NCBI GenBank assembly: GCA_036365145.1
Contig: JAEOAD010000040.1
Coordinates: forward strand, 13,332,501 to 13,396,500
Direction: 5' to 3'
Length of the DNA: 64,000 nucleotides
From: Orientallactaga sibirica
Lineage: Eukaryota; Chordata; Mammalia; Rodentia; Dipodidae
A model generated the notes under the pieces. That model was not told the origin of the DNA. It was given only the letters and a program-made list of their open reading frames with translations, and made no database searches. Below are positions 46,864 to 59,258 of this stretch, one piece after another. Numbering within the stretch: the first letter of the stretch is position 1; the number at the start of each line of letters is the position of its first letter. The translations under genes were made by a program, and so were the position numbers.

Positions 46864-49800
46864 TGAGCACATCAGGGCCCTTAGCCACTGCAAATGAACT
46901 CCAAACACTTGCACCACCTTATGCATCTGGCTTACATGGGTACTGGGGAACGGAATCTGGGCTCTTAGGCTTCATAGACAAGTGCCTTAACTACTAAGCC
47001 ATCTCTACAGCACAGGCACCTGGCTTTATGTGGGTACTAGGGAATCAAACCTGGGCTGGCAGGCTTTGCTAGCAAGTGCCTTTAGCCACTGAGGCAACTC
47101 CCCAGCCCCAGGATCTCTTATAAGATTTTTCTCTAAATCCAGAGTGCCAAGCTGTTGTAGAACTTTGACCACATGTTGTTATGTAAGTGACTTTGTAAAA
47201 GATGCCTTCTGTTTTCTGCTCTTGGCTATTTCTAGAATGTAACTGACATTTTTTGTTTTCTACAGATATACGATGCCTGCTCATCCTTCCTGATGAATTC
47301 CCAGCCCCAGGTAATTTTATTTGGAGGCGTTTTGTGATGTTGTAGGTGTTTTATAGTGCTTAAAATATCCATTTCTCCCTTTGGACCTTTGCAGAATCAT
47401 GAAAACTTGCCAACCTATGAGATATTACTGCATCATCTTTGAGTAATAATCATCAGTATTATTGGCCTCTATCTTGAGTGTGAGGCTTTTGTCATAACTA
47501 CCTTCTCATTACTGGGACAAAGCACCCACCCAAAAGCAGGTCCTGGAAGGAAAGGTTTGATTTTGGCTTACAGTCCTGAGGGGAAGCTCCACAATGGCCA
47601 GAAAAAGATGGTAGAGCAAAGGCAAGATGTCACCTCCTTGCCAACATCAGGTGGACAACAGCAGTAGGAGAGTGAGCCAACTGACACTGGCAAGGTAGAC
47701 GCTAACAAACCTCAAGTGCCATCCTTCAGCAACACCTCCTCCAGCAAGGCTCCACCTCCCAAATTGCCACCAGCTTGGGAGCAAGCATTCAGATCACACA
47801 AGTATATATGTGTGTGTGGGGGAACACCCATCTTTAAATAAAATAAATGTATAGATATCCATATTTTAGAAACTATGGAATGTCAAAATTAATACCAAAT
47901 TCCATGTTAAATCCAAAACACAGCTTCTGCTTATATCATAGAGCTAGTATTGTGTCCTCTAATTGAGTCTGAAATCTGTTAATACACTTATCTATCAGAC
48001 TTCTGAATATCAGGGTGTTGTCATGATAAGTAAACTGTCCATATGCATGAGTCTTCAGATCTAATGCCACATGTGCATGTCCCAGAATTAATTAAAATAT
48101 CTTGAGGGCTGGAGAGATGGCTTAGTGGTTAAGGCGCCCACCTGCAAAGCCTAAGAACGCTCGTTCAATTCTCCAGGTCCCACATTTAGTCAGACACAAA
48201 GTGACACAAGGGTGCAATGCTGCACTTGCCCACAAGGGGGCGCATGCGTCTGGAGTTTGTTCACAGGGGCTGAGAGGCCACTGGCACAGCCATTCTCTCT
48301 CTCTCCAGGCCTTGTCTTTGCTTTCTTAATCAATACCTCGAGGTTCTGGACAGACAACAACCTATGGCCGAGCTGTTGCTCCGTGGTAGAGCACTTGCCT
48401 AGCCCTGAGACCCTGGGTTCCCTCCCCAGCACTACAAAAGAAAACCAACAATAGCAAAATGTCAACTTTCAACCACAGGCTCAACAGACAATGCCAAGGT
48501 TGCATAGGGATAGCCACAGGCCAGAAGACCTAGCTCCTAGGTCAACCACTAGCCTTGTGTGGCACTGGACAGTGACCCTCTCTAGAAGAGAATAACAATC
48601 CTGCCTTATGTACCTCATCTTGGTGCTGAAGGAACCAAATGCAGGTTATGTACATTAAAGCAGTTTGTAATGCATTAAATAAAATACTGTGCAAACACGG
48701 TGCCATTTCATATGATTCATACACATCGCGAGAATTTGCCTGGCAGGCAAACAAATGGAAGGAAGGGAACAAAAACAGGCCTCTGGTGCAAGAAAGGACG
48801 CAAGAGACACTGCGTGTGACGCCAGCTCTGTTTAACACAACCACTGTGGCTAAGAGCGTGAGAATGCTGGCAGCTTGGAGCCACCTTTTCTCACAGCTTC
48901 TAAAGGTGCCTACCTTTAATCCCTCCAGGAACTCCCTACAGTGATGTCATCTCTGATTTCGAGCTCAAGAAACTGCAGTTCAGGGAGATTAAAGTCACCA
49001 GCCTGTGATCGCACAGCCAATAACGAGTAGACATGGAATTTTCATTGCTGTAAAGTTTAAGGCTGCCCAACTTCATAGCCCACACTTTAACCACTAATCT
49101 CCTTGCCCAGCACCAGGCCATATCCTCCCTGGTTCTGAGATGCGTTCGTTAAAGTCATCAGTGGTTTTCACAGGATTTCGGCTTCTATGCAAAGCAGGTT
49201 CTGTCCCTGCTTGTCCCTTTGTGCTACATTTTGCCACACCCAGCTGTCTGCTAACCACAAAAAGCCCTGCCCTACTTCTGTGCTCAAAAGCTTTAACCAA
49301 CTTGATCCTGACTGTGCAGTCAGCAGCCTGGAAGGGCGGTACTGGGATTAGGTGCGCCATGCATGGCTTCTTGTCCTCCAGTTCCCATTGTTTGGAACAA
49401 TTGCAGAATTTTCAAAATTAGCCAATAATGAGTAAGATTCGGTGAGGCTCACAGCCTTGGTATGCCGATGCACTTTGTTGCAGGTTGAGGAGAGTAATCC
49501 CTTCTTGGCACTGCCCTGCCTTTCTTAGTCATAGAAGTTTCCTGATGTCTTAGCAAGTGCTGAGAGCTGTGTGAGTGGACCACACTGGAAGCCTTCATCA
49601 GCGCATAGCTGTTGATGCTTCTTTTTTTTTTTTTTTTTTTCCTGGCTGGAAAGAAGGAAGGATTTACTTGTAGCAGCCAAATTGTTGTGATGAGAGAAAT
49701 CAAGGGATTTCTACAGAGTGTTAATGGTCCATAGCAAGGCGTCTTTTCTGGGTAGCTGGATTAGGCTTGGCTCCTGGCCCTCCCGGTTTCATTTCTGTGC

Positions 49801-49944
49801 AGACAGAAGCAATAGCCCATCTTCTCGTTTGCATCAGGCATCCGTGGCGGCGCTGAGGGAGCTGTGTTTAACAGTGATGGGGACTCTTCCGAAGCCTCAG
49901 GTAAGGTCGGAGCAGTGCTGTTTTGTGGTGATTTGTAGGCAAAA

Positions 49945-49983
<39 letters not shown>

Positions 49984-52900
49984 ACGTAATGTCTCAGAGA
50001 TCCCTCTGAAAGAACCCATGATCAATTTCAGAAGCGTGCTAGTAGGAGCTAGAAGAGAATACACTGATTTGGGGATAAGAAACAGATTCTTCAGGGGATG
50101 TGGAGATGGAGGGGCAGGGAAAGTGCTTGCTTGTGAAGCCTGCTGGCCTGGGTTCAATTTCCCAGCCACCTACATAAAGCCAGGCAGGCATTCATTTACA
50201 ACAGTAAGAGACCATGGAGCATACAGAGAGAGAGAGAGAGAGAGAAATAAATATTTATTAAAAAGAAACAAATATTTCGGTTTCTCTGACATCTAATTTT
50301 GGAGTCATATTAGTGATTATTATACCCATCTAATTGGGAACTCATATGTCTCCTTCAAACTTAAGACGTGTGTCAATCTGATAAGAGAAACTTAAGGTCA
50401 TACTGGCTCCATTTTTCTCACTGACTCATGCAACTGGAGACCAGAATGAACCCAAGTTGCTAAATAGCTGTGGCTCACAGGTTATGACATTGTACTTTGT
50501 TACAATGTAGGACATTAAGAATGCAAAAACCCGCTGGGCGAAGTGGCCCACGCCTTTAATCCCAGCATTTAGGAAGAAGATGTAGGAGGATCACTGAGAG
50601 TTCAAGGCCAGCCTGATACTACATGGTGAATTCCAGATCAGCCTGGGCTAGAGTAAAACCCTACCTCAGAACCAAACAAACAGGGCTGGAGAGATTGCTT
50701 AGTGGTTAAGGTGCTTGCCTGCAAAGCCTAAGGGTCCAGGTTCGATTTCCCAGTACCCAAGTAAGCCAGATGCACAAGGTGGCACATGTATCTGGAGCTC
50801 ATTTGAAATGGCTTGACGTCCTGGCATGCCCATTTCCTCTCTCTCTCTGCCTCTTTCTCCCTCTTTCTCTCTCAAATAAATAAATATTTATCAAACAAAC
50901 AAAGAACAGAATGCAAAAAACCAAGCTAGTGAGGTGGCTTCAGGTAGAACACCTGCTTGGCATGTGTGAGGTCCTGGATTTCAGGACAAGCATGGGGAGG
51001 GGTGGTGGTGGGGAAGACAAACCTGCACAATACATTGTCACGTCAGTTTGAATGCTTGGCTCTCATGTCTTGGTTTCTGATTTAAATCATATGATTCTTC
51101 TGGAAGAACATTTTATCCTAAGTAATGACAGGTGAGGAGGTTTTGAATACCTCTATCTTGTGGATGAACTTATTTTAAAACTACCTCCAGGGGCTGGAGA
51201 GATGGTTTAGCAGTTAAGTCACTTGCCTGCAAAGCCAAAGGACCCAGGTTCGATTCCCCAGGACCCACATAAGCCAGATACACAAGATAGCACATGCATC
51301 TAAAGTTCATTTGCAGTGACTGGAGGCCCTGGTACACCCATTCTCTCTCTCTCTCTCTCTGCCTCTTTCTCACTCCAATAAATAAATAAAATATTTTTTA
51401 AACTACCCTATTAGGGCTGGAGCAATGGCTCAAGGGTTATGAGCATTTACCCCTTTAGCATGAGGGCCAGAGAGCGCTCAACATCAGTCCCCCCAGAAAC
51501 TAAAGTAGTGGCGCACGCCTTCAATCCCAGCACTCGGGAGGCAGAGGTAGGAGGATCGCTGTGAGTTCGAGGCCACCCTGAGACTCCATAGTGAATTCCA
51601 GGTCAGCCTGAACTAGAGTGAATCCCTACCTCGAAAGAGAAAAAGGAGCATGATGTGGCCACACGCATCGTAATCCCAGGTGAACAAGAATTTCTTGGGC
51701 CTGCTAACCAAAAAAATGACAGCTCTGGTTGAGGGAGACCCCTTCTCATGGAAGTGCACAGTTGAGCAATAAAGGACACCCAGAGTTCTTCTGTGATCTC
51801 CAGATGCAAGTGACTGATAGGCACATGTGTACACACCACATATACTACGTCTCAACACACATGCACCTGCAAAAAAACAAAACCAAGATTAAAATTTTGA
51901 GTTGAGAATTCAGTTTTTCTGGGGCTGGGAAAATGGCTTAGTGGTTAAGGCACTTGCCTGCAAAGCCAAAGGACCCAGGTTCAATTCCCCAGGACCCACG
52001 TAAGCCAGATGCACAAAGGGGTGCACTCATTTGGAGTTTGTTTGCAGTGGCTGGAGGCCTTGGTGTGCCGATTTTCTCTCTCTCTCTCTCTCTCTCTCTG
52101 CCTATTTTTTTCTCTCTCTCTTTCTCAGATAAATAAAGAAAAATAAAATGTTTTTAAAAATTTAAAATAAAAAAATCAATTTTTCTTTTTTAATTAAAAA
52201 AAAATTTTTTTTGCTAGGGGATAGAGAGAGAATGGGCCTCTTACTGCTTCAAACTCCAGATGCATGCACCACTTTGTACATAAAAACAAAAGACCCTGCT
52301 CTACCCACCCCCACACACATGCAAATACATAAAAAAATTTTTTTTGTTTTGTTTTTGGAGGTAGGGTTTCACTCTAGTCCAGGCTGACCTCATAAACAAA
52401 AATTTAAAAGTAAATCAGAACAAAAAAGAACAGGAATAAAGAAATATGACTCTTAAAAATAAATGTTTTAGAGGAAGAGAAGAATATATAAAACCTGAAA
52501 TAAAAAATAACTCAGAATCTTATTATGTATAGATGACAATTACAGATATTTTCATGTGGTTTGCTAGTTTATTCCTCTGCATAATCCATCATGTTTTTGC
52601 TTTTTATTTCACTCTAACCCAGACTCACGTGGAACTCACTATGTAGTCCCAGGCTGGCCTCAGACTTACACTGATCCTCCCACCTCTGCCTCCCGAGTGC
52701 TAGGATTGAAAGTGTGCACCACCACACCTGGCTTAGATAGTCCATTATATGATTGCATCATAATTTCCCACTCTACCGGTATTGAATAGTTTAGATGTTT
52801 CCAATTTTTCATTCTGATTAATCCATTTTAATCTTACAATTTATATACAACATATATCATGTGTTTTTAAAACTTGTACAAATTTGCAATATATTGTGAA

Positions 52901-54558
52901 TGTCATACTACATAATGTAATAATTTTTTAATGTGCATTATAATGAAGTACATTTTTTCCACTAGGAACAATATGAAAAAGACAATACTAAAAGGGTAAG
53001 GTTATTCTTTCAAATACCTACATTGAAAATAATAAAAAAAACACTAATCTTTTATAGATAACTCATTGCTTTTCCAAATTTATTTTATTTTTTACTAATT
53101 ATGAATCATATTTTATTTTAACAGTTCTTATTTCACTATTCAAAGACACAGAAGTTGGGCAATTCAAATGTTGTGGTAAGTTGTGGAACTACTTATTGAT
53201 AATCACCAGTATTTGTTTCAAAGAAAAGTCTTGCTGTGTAAGTTGATCTGTTATAAATAGATCAAAATTCAAATTTCTTTACTCTAAAAGTTATAGATGA
53301 GCCTGGGAACATAGCTTGGCGACCCAAATCCCAGTACCACAAAGAAAAAAGAAAAAGGTTTGGCCCGTGTCCATACTGCCTTAACACACTTGACGTCTGA
53401 TCTTGGAAGCCAACAGGATCAGACAGGATTAGAGCATGGACGGGAGAGAAAGGAAAAAGGGTTTATATGTGGCAGAACAAGTGAAAATCAATAGTTCTTA
53501 TTCATTTATTTTATATGCCAGTGATTGCATGCGCATTTAATCTGTTCCCTCATTAACCATGATCGAGTAGCTGCTATGTGCCAAGCCCAATGACGAATAC
53601 TAGAACTACAGAACTAAGTGAAAGCCAATGACAAAAGCAAACCCTGCCCTCGTGAAATTTACAATCAATGGACAGCAACCAAAAAAAGGAGCAAATAAGT
53701 AAAACACATTATTTTACACGGCTTAGTCCAAGGGAAAATTCTTTTTTTTTTTCTGTTCATTTTTTTATTGACAACTTCTATACTTACATACAAAAAACAC
53801 ATGATATTTCCCTCCCCTCCCCCATTCCACTTTAGAACTCCAATCTCCATCATATCCCCTCCCTCTCTCCATTAGTCTCTCTTTTAATTTGATGTCATCA
53901 TCTTTTTCTTCCATTTTGAGGGTCTTGCGAAGGTATTGCTAGGCACTGTGAGGTCATGGATATTGAGGCCAATTTCTGTCTGGACAGTTGCATTGTAAGA
54001 GGTCATACCCTTCCTTTGGCTCTTCCATTCTATCTGCCACAAGGGAAAATTCTTATTCAAAGTTTTGAAAATATTTCAAATGCGTAATTATGAATGACTA
54101 ACTAGAAATGATCTTTTTTCTTCTTATTCCTCATCAGCAGCTAGGTGTGTTGTATGTGAGTTTATTCTCTAAGAGTAGCCAAACACCAGTGACTTGAGTT
54201 CATTTTTTATCAAACCCATGTAGTGTTGGTGGTAGTTTTTGCTTTGTTTTGCTTCTTTGTTGTTATTTTATCTTATTTTATTTGTATTGTGTGGATTTAA
54301 AAAAATACCAGCTGGGGCTGGGGTTCTGGTGGTGGAGTGGTAGAGCACTTACTTCCTTGTCTAGCATGAGCGAGGGCCTGGGTTAGATCCTCAGCATAAA
54401 AAAAAAAGTCTAAGGGCTAAAGAGATGGCTCAGCAGTTAAGATACTTGCTTTCAAAGCCTAATGGCTTGGGTTCAGTTCCCCAGACCCACATAAAGCTAG
54501 ATGCACAAAGAAGCACATGCGTGTGGAGTTTGTTTGCAGTGGCTAGAGGCCCTGGTGT

Positions 54559-54611
<53 letters not shown>

Positions 54612-55368
54612 ATCTATCTATCTCTCTGCTTGCAAATAAATAAACAAAAATATTTTTAAAAGACCTAAATCTCAACATTATTTGACTCCAGTTTTCTTTC
54701 TGGGCCCGTGAGTTACTACCATGAGCCAGTGTGGGGAGCAAGGAGCTCAGTGTAGTTTAGACATTTGCATAAAGGTAAAACATAAGCTTAAACTTCCTTT
54801 GAAGTGGTGATTACATGGCGTATTCTTATGTATGAAGGATTGAAAGTTAGGTTACACTGGCTATACACCAAGTACAAGTTGAATTTGTGACCATGATCTA
54901 GGGCTCAAAGTCATCCATTTGATAAACTTAGTGTTCGAGAAAAGCCCGTATTCAACCCAGACATTCAAAAAGTGCAGCTGGATTGTGAACTCCATGCGTC
55001 TTCTGTGTGATGTCTTCAGAAAATGTATCTTAGTCACATTTGTCACTACCAACGACACATTGTCATGTTTGTGTCCCACGTTGTGTTGTTCTTGTCCAGT
55101 TTGAAACACTAAGAATACCTAAGAAGGAAGTTTCCAGACGTGTGGCATAGTACAAACTTCCAGATAAAAATGTTTACAATAAGCTGGGCGTGGTGGCGCA
55201 TGCCTTTCATCCTAGTACTCAGGAGGCAGAGGTAGGAGGATCGCTGTGAGTTCAAGGCCACCCTGAGAATACATAGTGAATTCCAGGTCAGTCTGGGCTA
55301 GAGTGAGACCCTACCTCGAAAAAGAAAGAAAAAAGAAAGAGAGAGAGAGAGAGTGAAAGAAAGAAAAG

Positions 55369-55419
<51 letters not shown>

Positions 55420-57575
55420 GAAGGAAAGAAAGGGAGAAAGAAAAAAAGAAAGCAATAGAAAACTGATACGTTGCTTTCACCTGGACCAGATTATTTTGAG
55501 TAAGTATAGACGCTGACAGATGGCTTTTAGCCGCCTAAGGTGCAGTGAAAGGTTTTACTTGATAAGAGAGCTGCAGCCACCCCCTCCCCGCCACCACCAG
55601 GAAAGTGCTTCTTTAAATAATGGCAATAATCTTAGCCTCTGACCATCCAGCTTTCTCCCACTTCTTGGTTTATTTGCCAGAGTTCTTTGAAGGACTCACA
55701 AAAGGCTGTCTTAGATAACATCTTTAATTTCCTTTTCTTTGGTCTGGGGCGAGAGTAGTGGGTAACATGACAGTCAGGAAGCCATCTTTATGGCCAGTGC
55801 TGAGAAGCCCGTGCGTGCACTCACCACGTGTGTTCATGTCCTCTCAGTCATCTGTCGTGCACCCGCTGCTGCAGCTCGTTCCCCACCTGCATGACAGAAG
55901 AATGAAGAGATTCAGAGAGGACGTATGTAACAACCTGCATGCTGCCTTGGCCCCTTCCTTCCATCACCTCCCAGCTGTGGTCCTTGATCCAGTATCCATC
56001 TTTGCCTCCTATGAACACTTTGTGTGAGCTTTCTAGCCCAGTGACTATATCTGTAAAAAATAAAATCGAGCCGGGCGAGGTGGCACACACCTTTAATCCC
56101 AGCACTTGGGAGGCAGAGTTAGGAGGATCGCCATGAGTTCAAAGCCACCTTGAGACTATATAGTGAAGTCCAGGTCAGCCTGGGCTAAAGTGAGACTCTA
56201 CCTCGAAAAACCAAAATAAATAAATAAATAAAATAATATCGATAAACTTAACACAAGGAAAAATTTATTTGGGCTCAGTTTCAGAGGTTTCAATCCAGGG
56301 TCAACTTGACCCTCCCATTGCTCTGTGGCAAGACAGAAAACCATGGTTGGGAGTGTTCGGTGAGCAAGCTGCTTACCTCAGAGTGGCTAGAAAAGAGGAA
56401 GGACAGAGAGACAGAGAAAGGAGGGAAGAGAGAGAAAAAGGAGAGAGACAGAAGCAGGCTAGGGTCCCCACAACCCAGTGACCTAACTTCCTTTCACCAA
56501 CTCCTGAAGGTCCCACCACCACCCAACAGCAACACCACAGGTGGCTGTCAAGCCTTTAGCACATGGCTTTAAAAATAAATAAATAAATATTGAGCCAGGC
56601 ATGTTGGTTCACGCCTTTAATCCCAGCATTAGGGAGGCAGAGGTAGGAGGATCACCATGAGTTCGAGGCCACCCTGAGACTACATAGCAAATTCCAGGTC
56701 AGCCTGGGTTAGAGTGAGACACTACCTCACAAAACCAAAATAAATGAATAAATAAATAAAAGTTATTTATTCATTTGAGAGAGAGAGAGAGGCAGATAAA
56801 GAGAGAATGGGTGTGCCAGGGCCTCCGGCCACTTCAGACGAACTCCAGACCCATGTGCCACCTTGTGCATCTGGCTTACATGGGTCATGAGAATTGAATC
56901 TGGGTCCTTAGGCTTCGAAGGCAAGCGCCTTAACCACTAAGCCATCCCTCCAGCCCCCTAGCACGTGGCTTTTAGGGATCATTTCTTGTTCATATCATCA
57001 CATCCATGACCAGGACAAGAACCTCCATGCGCAGAGGTCTGTACAGTGAAGGTGAAGGAAATTGCTCAGTCTCCCACGTCACATGTTGTCCCTTCCAGCT
57101 CGAGCTTTGGACAGTGAGGTAAACTGGGATTGAACTCCCTTCTGTGACCTCCGCTGAGAAAACCTGTTCTTGGTTTTTTTAAGGACGCTGCAAGGTGTCT
57201 AGTCTTTAGGAAAGAAAAGGAAGGCAAATGAAGGACAATTTATTGCCCTTTGTACCCATTTTGGCAAACAGCTAGGTTACCATACTTTTTTAAAGTTATC
57301 ATTTTTTTTTGAGAGAGAGGGAGAGGAAGACAGATAGAAATGGGTGCGCCAGCAGCCTCTCAGCTGCTGTGAACGAAATCCAGATGTGTGCGCCCCCTTG
57401 TGGTCAAGTGCGGCATTGCGCCCTTGCATCACTTTGCATCTGGCTAAACGTGGGACCTGGAGATTGGAACCAGCGTTCTTAGGCTTAGGAGGCAGGCGCC
57501 TTAACCCCTAAGCCATCTCTCCAGCCCTTAAGTTATTTTTTTTATTATTTATTTGAGTGTGACAGACAGAGAAAG

Positions 57576-57615
<40 letters not shown>

Positions 57616-59224
57616 GGAATGGGCGCACTAGGGCCTTCAGCCACTGCAAACAAACTCCAGATGCATGGACCACCTTGTGCATCTGGCTTACATGGGTCCT
57701 GGGGAATCGAGCCTTGAACCAGAGTCCTTAGGCTTCACACAAGCGCTTAACCACTAAGCCATCTCTCCAGCCCTTAACATACTTTTTTTGCCCAAGTATT
57801 AAAATGTTGACAAGAGTAAGAATTATGAAATATATATCAGGAAATAAATGTAGATATTTTCTTTTTTCCTAGGTTAACAAAAAATTTTAACTTAAATCTA
57901 GTACTTATGTCTAAGATGAATATAAGTATGCCAACATAGTCCTACATCAATTATTTCATTCATTCATTTACTAGCAAAAGAGATAGAGAGAGAGAGAGCC
58001 AGAAAATGGGCACACCAGGACCTCTTGCCCCTACAAATGAATTCCAGACACATGTACCACTTTATGCATCTAGCTTTTATGTGTGTACTAGGGAATTTTA
58101 CATGGGTACCTATGCTGGCAGCCTTTACAAGAAAGTACCTTTAACCATTGAGCCATCTCCCCAGCTTCTAATATAGTCTTAGAAACTGTGAAGCTTTAAA
58201 AAACCTGTTTTTTTAAAAATTTTTGTTAATATTTTATTTTCATTTATTTGAAAGAGAGTGAGAGAACAAATGGGTGCACCAGGACCTCTAGCCTCTGTAA
58301 ATGAACTCCAGACGCATTCACCACTTTGTGCATCTGGTTTTATGTGAGTCCTGGGAATCAAACCTAAATCCTTAGGCTTTACATGCAAGTGCCTTAACTT
58401 CTAAGCCATCTCTCCAGCCCCAAAACCTGTGTTTTAATTGTCATTTAAGAAGAATCTTGCTGGGCATGGTGGCGCACGCCTTTAATACCAGCCCTGGGGA
58501 GCCAGAGGTAGGAGGATCACCATGAGTTCAAGGCCACCCTGAGACTACATAGTGGATTGCAGGTCAGCCTGGACTAGAGTGAGACCCTACCAAAAAAAAA
58601 AAAAAAAGAATCTTAATGCTGAAAGTTTCAGGTAACATTTGAAAGTAGTTCATACCGTACATTGTTGCGACACTTTGCGATGTTGAGTCTTGTATTATCT
58701 TACATTGTTCTAATGGGAACTCAGCCAGGGAACTCAGCACTTGGGAGGCTAAAGTAAGATGGTAAGAGTTGTGGGTTTAGGTGTGACCAGGTTGTGAGTT
58801 TGAGGCCAGCCTAGGTTATGAGAGACAGACAGACAGACAGACAGACACAGAGAATTTTGTATCTTGTTGGAACTCTGTGGTACTTCCTCAAGTTACCCAA
58901 GTTCACCCCAGGTTTACAGAAGAGAAAGCAGCCTCCCCTATTACCATGCACTCCCCTGACCTTAGTCTAAGTAAATATTTTTTTTTTCCCACAACGATGT
59001 ACCCGTTGTAGTTTGTTAGGTACTGTTTGTTATTGTATTGCTACGTTACATACTTTAGTTTAAAAGGTGAATTCAGGTCAAATTTTTTTCTTACTTCCAG
59101 TATTGCATTTATCTTCCCCTTAAAGTGCTACCCAAAGTCTTCAAATATTTTTAAAATGAGTACAGTTTAGATGAGTAAATATCTCAGACTTTACTTTTAT
59201 GATCACTCTGGCTTCCTTAACATT

Positions 59225-59258
<34 letters not shown>

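Larger units (their letters stand above)
35865..47265 (+). other. NMU intron 2
   Basis: GTAAAG...CTACAG, about 11.4 kb, the largest intron. Packed with SINEs and L1 pieces. No gene or repeat recognised in 36181-36375, 38017-38382, 39670-39889, 41635-41880, 43586-44169, 44398-45081, 45911-46264 and 47108-47265. Confidence 0.9.
47311..49837 (+). other. NMU intron 3
   Basis: GTAATT...CATCAG, about 2.5 kb. Contains an unclassified repeat, one tRNA SINE, an ID copy and a MIR. 47801-48105, 48441-48929 and 49106-49837 show nothing recognisable apart from a T-run at about 49622-49640. Confidence 0.9.
49901..52965 (+). other. NMU intron 4
   Basis: GTAAGG...CACTAG, about 3.1 kb. An (AAAT)n tract starts 39 bp inside it. 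SINEs fill 50095-52393 except a short unassigned part at 51001-51189. 52394-52604 and 52734-52965 are AT-rich without recognised features. Confidence 0.9.
53176..55847 (+). other. NMU intron 6
   Basis: GTAAGT...TCTCAG, about 2.7 kb. Holds a 5S rRNA pseudogene, a truncated L1, ID, tRNA SINE and B1 copies. 53448-53728, 54055-54310, 54662-55182 and 55461-55847 show nothing recognisable. Confidence 0.9.
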
